Below, piece after piece: positions 60,201-64,000 of a stretch of 64,000 nt of DNA. Origin of the DNA: Ailurus styani (Eukaryota > Chordata > Mammalia > Carnivora > Ailuridae). Each line of letters opens with the position of its first letter. The first letter of the stretch is position 1. The DNA is taken from positions 553,144 to 617,143 of the forward strand of contig LNAC01000337.1 in NCBI GenBank assembly GCA_002007465.1, given 5' to 3'. Below the pieces are notes generated by a model that made no database searches, was not told the DNA's origin, and saw only the letters and a list, made by a program, of their open reading frames with translations. A program made the translations under genes and the position numbers.

Positions 60201-62263
60201 TCACAAAGAGAAATTGAAACAATTTTAATGTCTATGTAAGGTTCCATCACTAGGATGTTGTGTAGGATTTCGTTATTTCGATTTAAACTCATTTAAATAA
60301 AGTTTAGTAAAATTTAAAAAGTCATTTTGAAATAAATTTAGGCTTACAAAAAAATTACAAACAGTACAAAGAACTCTCTTATACCCTTCTCCCAGCTTCC
60401 TTATATGGTTCTCAAGTCTCAAAATCCCAGTATGATGATCAAAAGCAGGGAATCAGCACTGACGTGAGACCGAATTAATCCGCAGCCCATATTCCGCCTT
60501 CACTGACCGACCTCCTCCCCAGACCAGGACCCAGTTCAGGACCACGCGTTGCACTGAGCTGTCATGCCTCCTGTGTCTCTTTTATCCTGGGGTAGTTCTT
60601 CAGCATTTCTGTTTTTGGTGACCTTAACACTTTCGAACAGTAACGGCCAGTCGCTTTGTAGGTCTCCAGATTTGCATTTGTTTGATATTTGCTCATGATT
60701 AAATCCGGGCAACATGTGTGGGACAGGAAAACCACACAAGTGGTGCCGTGACCTCTGGGCACCTGTCCGGAGACGCGTGAGGCTGATGCGTCCCAGCACT
60801 GCTGGCCGCCTCGGGAAGTGACTGTTTGTCCCTCTGAGATTAAGAGGCATCTTGTAGGGAGATCTTGGAGACTGACTAGGTGAATACCCCATTCTTCATC
60901 AGATTCTCAGCACTGCTTTCAGCGCCTGTGAGGTGTGGCCCAGTGCCACCAAGGCCCTGCCCAGACGGGGGCCCTCCACTACAACACCTAAGACGGCCTT
61001 CTCCTTCTCCCATCCGTTCATCCACCTCTCAGTAATTTGTTTCTATCAGTGTGTACTCATGGATGTCTGTTTTGACCTGTGGGCTATAATCCAATGCTAC
61101 CACTGCTTGCTTGTCACTCGGCATCAGGTAGGCTGGACATGCAGCTCATTCTGTCTGCCCAAACTGAGGGGGAAAAGTAACCGATGAGGTCTTCTCATCT
61201 GCGTGTGCAGCCACCTCACTTCCTATTTCAGATCTCACCATGTCCTCTCCACTGAGGATAACCAGGTACTCGTGCCACTCTTGGCTGGGTTTTGAGAGGA
61301 TGCCTGTGCCTCTGGAACCCAGTGGGGAATGCGCCTCCAACAGGACCCGGGGAACCCAATTTCGGCCCCTCTGGCCCAGGCACTAACTAAATGTGCTTCC
61401 CAACTGACGACAAGTAGTCCCCCACTGCTCCCCAAGCCTCCGTTTCTTTCTGTAAACTTAGGGTAACAATAATACCTGTAACTCGCCGGATCAAGGGGTG
61501 GGATTTAAGATTCAAGAAGATAAAACACAGGCAAAGTATCCAGCACAATGTCCAACACAAGGAGCATGTATTTTATAAATGCTTCCTGTTAGACCTGCTG
61601 TGATGATTACAAAATATAGTTATTCTAGTCTACTCTGGACACAGCCCTCAGATGCAAGGTGTTTATGTAATAAATGATTCATAAAGAAGAAAACAATGCT
61701 AAATGGAAACAGATTCTTGGGCGACTGGGCGGCTCAGTGGGTCAATAAGCCTCTGCCTTCGGCTCAGGTCATGATCCCAGGGTCCTGGGATCAAGGCCCG
61801 CATCAGGCTCTCTGCTCAGTGGGGAGCCTGCTTCTCCCTTTCTCTCTGCCTGCCCCTCTGCCTACTTGCGATCTCTCTCTCTGTCAAATAAATAAATAAA
61901 ATNTCCCTTTCTCTCTGCCTGCCCCTCTGCCTACTTGCGATTTCTCTCTCTGTCAAATAAATAAATAAAATCTTTAAAGAAAGAAAGAAAGAAAGAAACA
62001 GATTCTTTTGGCCCCAGTGTTATTGGTTCAGTTTGATGTTGCTTATGTACTATGAGCAATAACAGAAAAACACTGCACTCACCTGNTAAAGAAAGAAAGA
62101 AAGAAAGAAAGAAACAGATTCTTTTGGCCCCAGTGTTATTGGTTCAGTTTGATGTTGCTTATGTACTATGAGCAATAACAGAAAAACACTGCACTCACCT
62201 GTATTTTTGATTTCATTGCTTGAAGAGACTGGACCACAGGGATGCAGTAGGCAAGAGTTTTAC
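4078..62263 (-). CDS. DDX31: DDX31 ATP-dependent RNA helicase gene, 15 exons (5' part missing)
   Basis: DDX31 is the metazoan counterpart of yeast Dbp7, a nucleolar DEAD-box ATPase/helicase used in assembly of the large ribosomal subunit. Reading the minus strand, fifteen exons join in phase with GT/AG boundaries: 62263-62199, 56771-56727, 55382-55341, 54349-54285, 52701-52582, 52472-52366, 51540-51305, 50612-50436, 47188-47129, 37829-37779, 36173-36034, 31056-30975, 24723-24612, 19506-19338 and 4279-4078. Together they give 556 residues plus a stop. Motifs in order are [31 protein letters not shown] and HRIGRTAR, then a DUF4217 domain. Human DDX31 is about 850 residues, so roughly the first 270 lie beyond 64000. 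There is no internal stop or frameshift, so this is an intact gene. Identification rests on strong residue-level match to human DDX31 as remembered; no database search was run. Confidence 0.97.
5871..5883. other. poly-G run ending in an assembly N
   Basis: Twelve G followed by N. Here the flanks are not duplicated; the homopolymer probably broke the assembly. Confidence 0.9.
5985..6115 (+). repeat. MIR-type SINE fragment
   Basis: A sense copy with 'ggcttcagctccctcatctg' followed by 'aacaacggggggga' and a 'gctcgtaggtgctg' word. Confidence 0.6.
8275..8429 (-). repeat. SINEC (carnivore tRNA-Lys SINE), diverged
   Basis: The antisense body reads 'gatcccacgaccctgagatc' and ends in 'ctgagccaccccggcattcc', the complement of the SINE head. 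The A/GA-rich tail lies on the left. It is more diverged than the other copies. Confidence 0.85.
10915..11025 (+). repeat. MIR-type SINE 3' end
   Basis: The sequence ends 'cattaaatgttgactgttat' plus a TTGTTATT tail, the typical MIR 3' terminus. Confidence 0.55.
18010..18175 (-). repeat. MIR-type SINE fragment
   Basis: An antisense copy with 'ggggagcctgaggccctggg' and 'ggcccaaagctcagaag'. Diverged. Confidence 0.5.
19338..19506 (-). CDS. DDX31: DDX31 exon with DUF4217 core
   Basis: A 169-bp exon reading [20 protein letters not shown] then [20 protein letters not shown] and [16 protein letters not shown] plus two bases of Arg. The [15 protein letters not shown] stretch is the hallmark of the DUF4217 domain. 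Acceptor CTCCCAG, donor ACAG|GTAAGA. The tail KRRKAH is basic, consistent with nucleolar targeting. Confidence 0.97.
19507..24611 (-). other. DDX31: DDX31 intron with internal CpG cluster
   Basis: The intron contains a dense CpG cluster at about 22410-22990, a smaller one near 20050-20110, and a poly-T tract at 23809-23823. Open frames across the CpG cluster exist on both strands only because GC-rich DNA has few stops; none resembles a known protein. Confidence 0.8.
22410..22990. promoter_or_regulatory. intragenic CpG-dense cluster
   Basis: CpG dinucleotides are far denser here than in the surrounding intron, with runs such as 'gcgccgcgtgcgcgcgcacc' and a GCC-repeat patch near 22810-22830. 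No TATA box or exon was identified. It could be an alternative promoter, a CTCF-type site cluster or simply a GC-rich patch. Confidence 0.45.
24612..24723 (-). CDS. DDX31: DDX31 exon [20 protein letters not shown]
   Basis: A 112-bp exon reading [20 protein letters not shown] then [17 protein letters not shown]. It is the start of the DUF4217 domain, a short helical C-terminal module in DDX31/Dbp7, DDX10, DDX18 and DDX55-type helicases. Acceptor CTCCCAG, donor GCAAG|GTTGGT. Choosing the acceptor before AAATCC, not the CTGCAG 13 bases further in, gives the correct phase and matches the family. Confidence 0.95.
25515..25596 (-). repeat. truncated SINEC, tRNA-like head only
   Basis: Only the tRNA-derived head is present. 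It includes a Lys-tRNA-like B box (complement of 'ggcttgaacccacga') and the terminal 'ccaggtgcccc'. It lacks the CT-rich body and a normal tail. Confidence 0.8.
26206..26220. repeat. poly-T tract
   Basis: Fifteen T in a row inside the otherwise repeat-free 26040-26790 block. Confidence 0.9.
26564..26586. repeat. 9-bp perfect inverted repeat with 5-nt loop
   Basis: GCTCTCAGA at 26564-26572 pairs with TCTGAGAGC at 26578-26586 across the loop ATAGA. Confidence 0.85.
28412..28618 (-). repeat. SINEC element
   Basis: Full-length antisense copy: 'aaagattttatttatttatt' tail complement, GA-rich body, and terminal 'ccatccaggcgcccc' head complement. Confidence 0.92.
28780..28905 (-). repeat. MIR-type SINE fragment
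   Basis: An antisense copy with 'ttacagatgggaacgccgag', then 'gccccaggttgcagaac' and 'gggactgaaacccaag'. Confidence 0.65.
29370..29575 (-). repeat. MIR-type SINE fragment
   Basis: A diverged antisense copy. The sequence 'gaagaaaccaaggcttagga' and the following 'acttgcccagagctgagg' carry the pattern. Confidence 0.55.
30975..31056 (-). CDS. DDX31: DDX31 exon [17 protein letters not shown]
   Basis: An 82-bp exon that completes an Asn codon and then reads [17 protein letters not shown] and [10 protein letters not shown]. It follows motif VI and leads into the family-specific C-terminal region. Acceptor TTTTACAG, donor CGG|GTGAGT. The last six residues (SRRRSR) are more basic than the human equivalent as remembered, while the exon boundary is at the same place. 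Confidence 0.93.
31057..36033 (-). other. DDX31: DDX31 intron
   Basis: No exon was seen. It holds G-runs at 31472-31483 and 33452-33463, a TTTC run near 31943-31960, a 42-bp CA microsatellite at 33194-33235, and moderately CpG-rich stretches at 34990-35120 and 35400-35600. An AT-rich, repeat-poor stretch at 32790-33130 may be a conserved element. Confidence 0.75.
33194..33235. repeat. CA microsatellite
   Basis: About 21 uninterrupted CA units. Likely length-variable between individuals. Confidence 0.95.
36034..36173 (-). CDS. DDX31: DDX31 exon with motif VI (HRIGRTAR)
   Basis: A 140-bp exon reading [20 protein letters not shown] and then on through [20 protein letters not shown] to [14 protein letters not shown] is motif VI, with the arginine finger that senses the ATP gamma-phosphate. 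Acceptor TTTTCAG, donor ATCAA|GTGAGT. The last two bases AA form an Asn codon with the C that opens the next exon. Confidence 0.97.
36174..37778 (-). other. DDX31: DDX31 intron, 1.6 kb
   Basis: This intron separates the motif V and motif VI exons. No repeat of a recognisable family and no RNA gene were seen. The open frames at 36374-36831 have no protein similarity that I recognise. Confidence 0.7.
37779..37829 (-). CDS. DDX31: DDX31 exon with motif V (DVAARGLD)
   Basis: A 51-bp, phase-0 exon reading [25 protein letters not shown] is motif V, which contacts ATP and RNA at the cleft between the two RecA domains. Acceptor TTGAAG, donor CAG|GTAATT. It is too short to be seen as an open reading frame and was found by motif. 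Confidence 0.96.
37965..37989. repeat. CA microsatellite
   Basis: About 12 uninterrupted CA units, 136 bp upstream (in transcript sense) of the motif V exon, so intronic and near its acceptor. Confidence 0.93.
38655..38850 (-). repeat. MIR-type SINE fragment
   Basis: An antisense copy with 'gacaggttaggtgacttgtc' and an acccaattaagaagcagaggc-like continuation. Confidence 0.65.
38905..39180 (+). repeat. LINE-1 type 3' end remnant
   Basis: It begins 'gctgctggtgggaatggaaa' and continues with 'tcactcctagatatcc', the pattern of older mammalian L1 3' regions. Highly diverged. Confidence 0.65.
39880..40560 (+). repeat. old LINE-1 type 3' remnant split by a SINEC
   Basis: Words such as 'agttggaagaatagtacaat', 'agcatgttatctcctaagga' and 'catattcaaatttctccaac' match an old, common mammalian L1 3' end. 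The SINEC at 40166-40357 interrupts it. A related copy is at 60310-60860. Confidence 0.6.
40166..40357 (-). repeat. SINEC inserted in a LINE-1 3' remnant
   Basis: Antisense copy ending 'gactgagccccccaggtgcc'. Sequence on both sides (39880-40165 and 40358-40560) belongs to one older LINE-1-type 3' end, so this is a nested insertion. Confidence 0.9.
40910..41122 (-). repeat. SINEC element
   Basis: Full-length antisense copy ending 'ccactgagccacccaggcgt'. A likely imperfect target duplication (cttccactta on the left, cttccattta on the right) flanks it. Confidence 0.92.
42085..42250 (+). repeat. MIR-type SINE fragment
   Basis: A sense copy with 'gctccctgaccctcagttta', then 'acaatggctctaagat' and 'gagggtgctgcgaagac'. 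Confidence 0.65.
43931..43955. repeat. CA microsatellite
   Basis: About 12 uninterrupted CA units in an intron. Confidence 0.93.
46045..46391 (+). repeat. SINEC with assembly-duplicated 3' part
   Basis: Sense copy starting 'ggggcacctgggtggctcag' with an AAATAAAT-type tail. The 3' portion 46129-46259 is repeated exactly at 46261-46391 after a single N at 46260. The true element is probably about 210 bp. Confidence 0.92.
46129..46391. other. assembly duplication joined by N at 46260
   Basis: 46129-46259 and 46261-46391 are identical over 131 bp and separated by one N. This is the signature of two contig ends that overlap but were not merged. Confidence 0.93.
47129..47188 (-). CDS. DDX31: DDX31 exon [20 protein letters not shown]
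   Basis: A 60-bp, phase-0 exon reading [20 protein letters not shown], the helix and strand leading into motif V. Acceptor CGTAG, donor ACG|GTATGT. The Thr that ends the exon precedes DVAARGLD in the next exon, so motif V straddles a 9.3-kb intron. Confidence 0.95.
47690..48020 (+). repeat. old LINE-1 type fragment
   Basis: The sequence 'caatgctgcgatcaacacct' followed by 'ggtaaaaccctaaaggc' follows the pattern of old L1 3' regions. The exact subfamily is uncertain. Confidence 0.5.
48270..48485 (-). repeat. MIR-type SINE fragment
   Basis: An antisense copy with 'actgaggcacagaaaggcga' and the upstream CCCCATTT...CAGATGG pattern. Confidence 0.7.
48998..49235 (-). repeat. MIR-type SINE fragment
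   Basis: The antisense MIR core reads 'ctgaggtcacacagccagta', preceded by a gggcacagggaggt word and followed by a gcaggacccgag word. Confidence 0.75.
49535..49670 (+). repeat. MIR-type SINE fragment
   Basis: The core 'gagtgaccttgagcaagctc' followed by a ctgaggct...catccttaa pattern resembles the mammalian-wide interspersed repeat. Confidence 0.7.
50436..50612 (-). CDS. DDX31: DDX31 exon with motif IV
   Basis: A 177-bp, phase-0 exon of 59 codons. It begins [20 protein letters not shown], where VFFSS is motif IV, and ends [13 protein letters not shown], the conserved LHG region. Acceptor CGTAG, donor GAG|GTGAGC. The exon and its right flank are CpG-rich. At the LHG region the residue after the Gly is His, where the human protein as I recall it has Gly; the surrounding residues are unchanged. 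Confidence 0.96.
50613..52365 (-). other. DDX31: two DDX31 introns flanking the 51305-51540 exon
   Basis: The introns are 50613-51304 and 51541-52365. No recognised repeats were seen in either. The open frames overlapping them are extensions of the true exons or chance frames. Confidence 0.7.
51305..51540 (-). CDS. DDX31: DDX31 exon: interdomain segment and start of RecA domain 2
   Basis: A 236-bp exon. It starts [20 protein letters not shown], passes through a variable Pro/Gly-rich stretch typical of the DDX31 linker ([14 protein letters not shown]), and ends in the start of RecA domain 2 ([19 protein letters not shown], then ILQKCK). Acceptor CTCGAAG, donor AAG|GTGGGC. The linker differs most from human, while both ends are strongly conserved, as expected for an interdomain spacer. 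Confidence 0.96.
52366..52472 (-). CDS. DDX31: DDX31 exon with motif III (SAT)
   Basis: A 107-bp exon reading [20 protein letters not shown] then [15 protein letters not shown]. It contains motif III (SAT), which couples ATP hydrolysis to RNA unwinding and closes RecA domain 1. Acceptor CCACAG, donor GAAG|GTAGGT. Its last base G is the first base of the following Gly codon. Only 109 bp of intron separates it from the DEAD exon. Confidence 0.96.
52582..52701 (-). CDS. DDX31: DDX31 exon with motifs Ib (TPGR) and II (DEAD)
   Basis: A 120-bp exon that completes an Arg codon and then reads [20 protein letters not shown] followed by [19 protein letters not shown]. It carries motif Ib (TPGR, RNA binding) and motif II (DEAD, Walker B; the acidic residues bind Mg-ATP and activate water). 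Acceptor TTTAAACAG, donor GACAG|GTGAGC. The catalytic D-E-A-D is intact, which argues that the encoded enzyme is active. Confidence 0.97.
52702..54284 (-). other. DDX31: DDX31 intron, 1.6 kb
   Basis: AT-rich intron. The stretch at about 53000-53540 has the texture of an ancient LINE remnant, but I could not assign a family. No exon or RNA gene was seen. Confidence 0.6.
54285..54349 (-). CDS. DDX31: DDX31 exon with GG motif
   Basis: A 65-bp exon reading [20 protein letters not shown] then A and the first two bases of an Arg codon. The GG pair is the conserved double-glycine RNA-contact motif of DEAD-box proteins. The basic stretch after it (EKRKSEKAR) is typical of the DDX31/Dbp7 group. Acceptor TTAG, donor CCAG|GTATGG. 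The split Arg codon is completed by the A that starts the next exon. Confidence 0.95.
54398..54592 (-). repeat. SINEC element
   Basis: Full-length antisense copy with 'gattttatttatttatttga' tail complement, GA-rich body, and terminal 'gagccaccgaggtgccc'. Confidence 0.92.
55341..55382 (-). CDS. DDX31: DDX31 exon [14 protein letters not shown]
   Basis: A 42-bp, phase-0 micro-exon reading [14 protein letters not shown], the helix after motif Ia in RecA domain 1. Acceptor TTTACAG, donor AAG|GTAAGG. It joins without phase change to the exons on both sides, and the residues match the DDX31 family exactly where compared. Confidence 0.95.
56727..56771 (-). CDS. DDX31: DDX31 exon with motif Ia (PTRE)
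   Basis: A 45-bp, phase-0 exon reading [15 protein letters not shown]. It supplies helicase motif Ia (PTRE), which contacts the RNA backbone in the first RecA-like domain. Acceptor GATAG, donor GAG|GTAAGC. It is too short to be seen as an open reading frame and was found by motif. An old LINE-1 fragment begins about 100 bp upstream of it in transcription order. Confidence 0.96.
56870..58680 (+). repeat. LINE-1 fragment: ORF2 3' part and 3' UTR
   Basis: The sequence follows the end of the L1 reverse-transcriptase region: an 'aagaaagggactacgatgcc' word, a 'gcagatgatattttat' word, then 'aatggg...ttcttggataagatgg'. It continues into a 3' end with 'gccattaaaaaagcaaggc'. Many indels and stops show it is long dead. 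Confidence 0.75.
59495..59660 (-). repeat. MIR-type SINE fragment
   Basis: An antisense copy with 'tcactgaggcacagagggat' followed by 'ttagacccaggcttt'. Confidence 0.6.
59778..59861. repeat. A/C-rich low-complexity run
   Basis: AAAC, AACC and CCAAAA units without a fixed period; no G or T within most of the stretch. Confidence 0.85.
60010..60860 (+). repeat. old LINE-1 type 3' fragments
   Basis: Two adjacent diverged pieces. The second (60310-60860) is related to 39880-40560, sharing the 'acaaagaactctcttatacc', 'cccatattc' and 'gtcatgcctcctgtgtctct' pattern. Confidence 0.55.
61440..61595 (+). repeat. MIR-type SINE fragment
   Basis: A sense copy of the 3' half with 'aacaataatacctgtaactc' and 'atccagcacaatgtccaac'. 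Confidence 0.5.
61719..61994 (+). repeat. young SINEC with target-site duplication
   Basis: Sense copy beginning at the head 'gggcgactgggcggctcag', with a body 'gcctctgccttcggctcagg' and a tail of AAATAAAT and GAAA units. The flanking direct repeat gaaacagattctt is at 61706-61718 and 61995-62007. The 3' third is duplicated around the N at 61903. Confidence 0.92.
61835..61971. other. assembly duplication joined by N at 61903
   Basis: 61835-61902 and 61904-61971 are 68-bp copies with one difference (C in the first, T in the second, in the TCTC run), separated by one N. Confidence 0.92.
61975..62201. other. assembly duplication joined by N at 62086, copying a splice donor
   Basis: 61975-62085 (111 bp) and 62087-62201 (115 bp) are copies differing only by one GAAA unit. 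Both end in the last three bases of the DDX31 GKT exon and its GTGAGT donor. Confidence 0.93.
62199..62263 (-). CDS. DDX31: DDX31 exon with motif I end (GKTLAYC)
   Basis: First DDX31 exon in the window, 65 bp. It begins two bases into the Gly codon of the GKT of the Walker A/motif I loop, which binds ATP phosphates, and reads [20 protein letters not shown] then IQ. The acceptor is TTTTTTAAAAG and the donor is CAG|GTGAGT. The preceding exon must end with the single base G. It is not found between 62264 and 64000, so the gene continues to the right. The last three exon bases and the donor are copied again just downstream, at 62085 and below, by an assembly artefact across the N at 62086. Confidence 0.95.
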
Positions 62264-64000
62264 CTTTTAAAAAAGTACAAAAGCAATTAAAATCATAGAC
62301 CCGACAGATGTAGGAAAAGCAAAGGCAGTAAAGAAAATGGGCTCTGCTACTTTTGGATAGCACTAAACTCTGGAGACAGGAAAAGTGCCCATCTGACATC
62401 CAAGAGAGGTAAAAACGGAGTTTGCCCGTCGGCCACAACTCCCAGTTTTGTTTGTAAATCCAGTACTTCCCAAAAAACCTGCAGCTTTAGCTGCTTTATC
62501 CCGCTAACAAGGGAGACAAGGACACATTTCCCAGGTTGCACAAAGGCTCGACTTGACGACTACCCCTCAAAGCTAGAAAACTCCTTTAACGTCATCCTTA
62601 ACCATGCAAATGAGCTTCACGGCGAAGTGAACCACCTGCACAGCACTGATGTGCTTCGGAGACAGCCTGACCCGAGCCAGCCTCTAAAGACTGTGGAGAA
62701 ATCAAGGAATGGCAAAAGCTTCGGGTTTCCACCCACCTGAACGGTGGCTGAGCTGGGGGGGCGTGGTGAAGAGCCAACCTGCCATTCTGCGCACAAGAGG
62801 GGCAGAAGAACAAGTCTACGGAAAATTCTGGAACATGCAAAACCTATGTTCTGTACTGGAGCAAAACAACTGGCATCCAAACAGTGTGTGCTCATGCTGG
62901 AATGCCGCTTTAGTATTAGAAGGAAATATTCATCCCCCGTTAGAGTGAGGAGGGCAGCTAGGGCCAGACAGTGGGACTGGGCAGAGCCCTGATAGAGGCT
63001 GACCACCTCCTGATCATTCCTGATCACAGCACCATCTACCACCCCCTTCCTTTCACCAGGGGAACAAATTCAGGGCTCTCATCAAGAGCAAGGATGGCCT
63101 TCCTCCTGCTGTTCCCCCAACAAAACAAAGCCCCCGCTGCCATCAACAGACACCTTATACTATGTGAGTGTGGCCTGGGTGTCAGGGGAAAAGGGTCAGA
63201 AGTTAAGTGACAACTGACCTGAGCCCGTCTGTGATCTCACCAGAGCATCTCTGCCTTCCAGCAACGCAGGAATACTTTGCTTCTGAACACTTGGGCCACC
63301 CAAAAGAAAGAACACATGCTGAACCATAATATTTTACCCTCTCCTATTTACAAGCACAGATGCAGGATACACAGATCACAACTGCCCCCATGCTTTGCTG
63401 TGTCTGCCAACTGCTACCTTAGAGTTCACCTAAACATTCAAGTGAAGGTGCTGAGAAACTTTTGATGAATGGAGGCATAAAACCTCAGTTAAATTTCTGG
63501 AACTCAGCTGAAAATACCCAGGAAAGCCAGGATTGGCCACTCTAGCAAACGGATTAAAAAAAAAATGGCACAGGCATGAGGACAAACTGGAGCTACCATG
63601 AGCATAGCACACCTGCCTTGTGTGGCCAGCAAGGGGACACAGTACAAGGTGACAGAAAGATCCTCAAGCAAGAGAGTACAAGGAAGCTTGTGAGACATCC
63701 AGACAGCCTGGAGCTGCTTCCCAGTCTCCAAAAATCCGAGGTGTGCCTATCATACGCACACTAAGACGTGTGTCCACACATGTATTTAAAAACCAACAAA
63801 AAGGATACAGAATTCGCTTAAATTTGGTTGATGAAACTGAACAAAAAAATAGGTAAGAGGGGGCCTCCTTTTATTCTTCAAGACTCTTACTAATTTGTAC
63901 CTGTAAGTAAAATGTGATGGTTGGCAAAACGTAAACTATAAAGCATACAAACTCACAAAAAGGAAGCTCATCTCTTCTCTACACCTTTTACTATTCTATT
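62264..64000 (-). other. DDX31: partial DDX31 intron at the right edge
   Basis: This is intronic sequence upstream of the GKT exon. I looked for the expected preceding exon (ending in the QTGSG part of motif I) and did not find it. No recognised repeat was seen. Confidence 0.7.

Larger units (their letters stand above)
56772..62198 (-). other. DDX31: DDX31 intron rich in LINE-1 remnants
   Basis: The intron is dominated by old LINE-1 sequence (about 56870-58680, 60010-60270 and 60310-60860). It also holds MIR-type pieces (59495-59660, 61440-61595), an A/C-rich low-complexity run (59778-59861) and a young SINEC with target-site duplication (61719-61994). It ends in two N-joined assembly duplications (61835-61971 and 61975-62201). 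Confidence 0.8.

Noticed and set aside
1..64000. A new defence, mobile or biosynthetic system
   Set aside because: The window is an ordinary mammalian gene locus. No cluster of unfamiliar genes is present; the unusual signals are regulatory-like islands and assembly artefacts.

Overview
This is nuclear DNA from a mammal, almost certainly a caniform carnivore and most likely a musteloid such as a weasel, mink, ferret, marten, otter or badger. The main evidence is eight recognisable copies of the carnivore tRNA-Lys-derived SINE family (SINEC). The youngest copies (46045-46391 and 61719-61994) carry a body reading like 'cctctgccttcggctcagg', which I associate with mustelids. The genus was not determined. 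Nothing bacterial, plasmid-borne or phage-like is present.

One protein-coding gene fills the window: DDX31, the nucleolar DEAD-box RNA helicase homologous to yeast Dbp7. It is on the minus strand. Fifteen exons were placed by hand, from 62263 (first in transcription order here) down to the stop codon at 4078-4080. Every junction has GT/AG sites and the reading phases agree from exon to exon. The 1,673 coding bases give 556 uninterrupted residues plus the stop. The window starts inside helicase motif I (the GKT of the Walker A loop). The N-terminal tail, the Q motif and the first part of motif I lie beyond 64000. Motifs Ia, Ib (TPGR), II (DEAD), III (SAT), IV, V (DVAARGLD) and VI (HRIGRTAR) and the C-terminal DUF4217 domain can all be read.

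Layout: 1-2.7 kb is the intergenic side, where BARHL1 would be expected to end just left of the window by mammalian synteny. About 2.76-4.08 kb is the inferred DDX31 3' UTR, and 4.08-4.28 kb is the last coding exon. From 4.28 to 19.3 kb is a 15-kb last intron. Large introns with single exons near 19.4, 24.7, 31.0, 36.1, 37.8 and 47.2 kb follow. The helicase-core exons are denser from 50.4 to 56.8 kb, with one more at 62.2 kb. Introns hold SINEs, old LINE-1 pieces, MIR-type SINEs, microsatellites, one dense internal CpG cluster (22.4-23.0 kb), and several AT-rich, TAAT-rich islands poor in repeats that look like conserved non-coding elements. The best of these is 26.04-26.79 kb. A reasonable hypothesis is that DDX31 introns house long-range enhancers for the neighbouring developmental gene BARHL1.

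The assembly has four single-N joins (5883, 46260, 61903, 62086). Three of them separate near-perfect direct duplicates of 131, 68 and about 111-115 bp. These look like unmerged contig ends, not biology. One of them duplicates a DDX31 splice donor.
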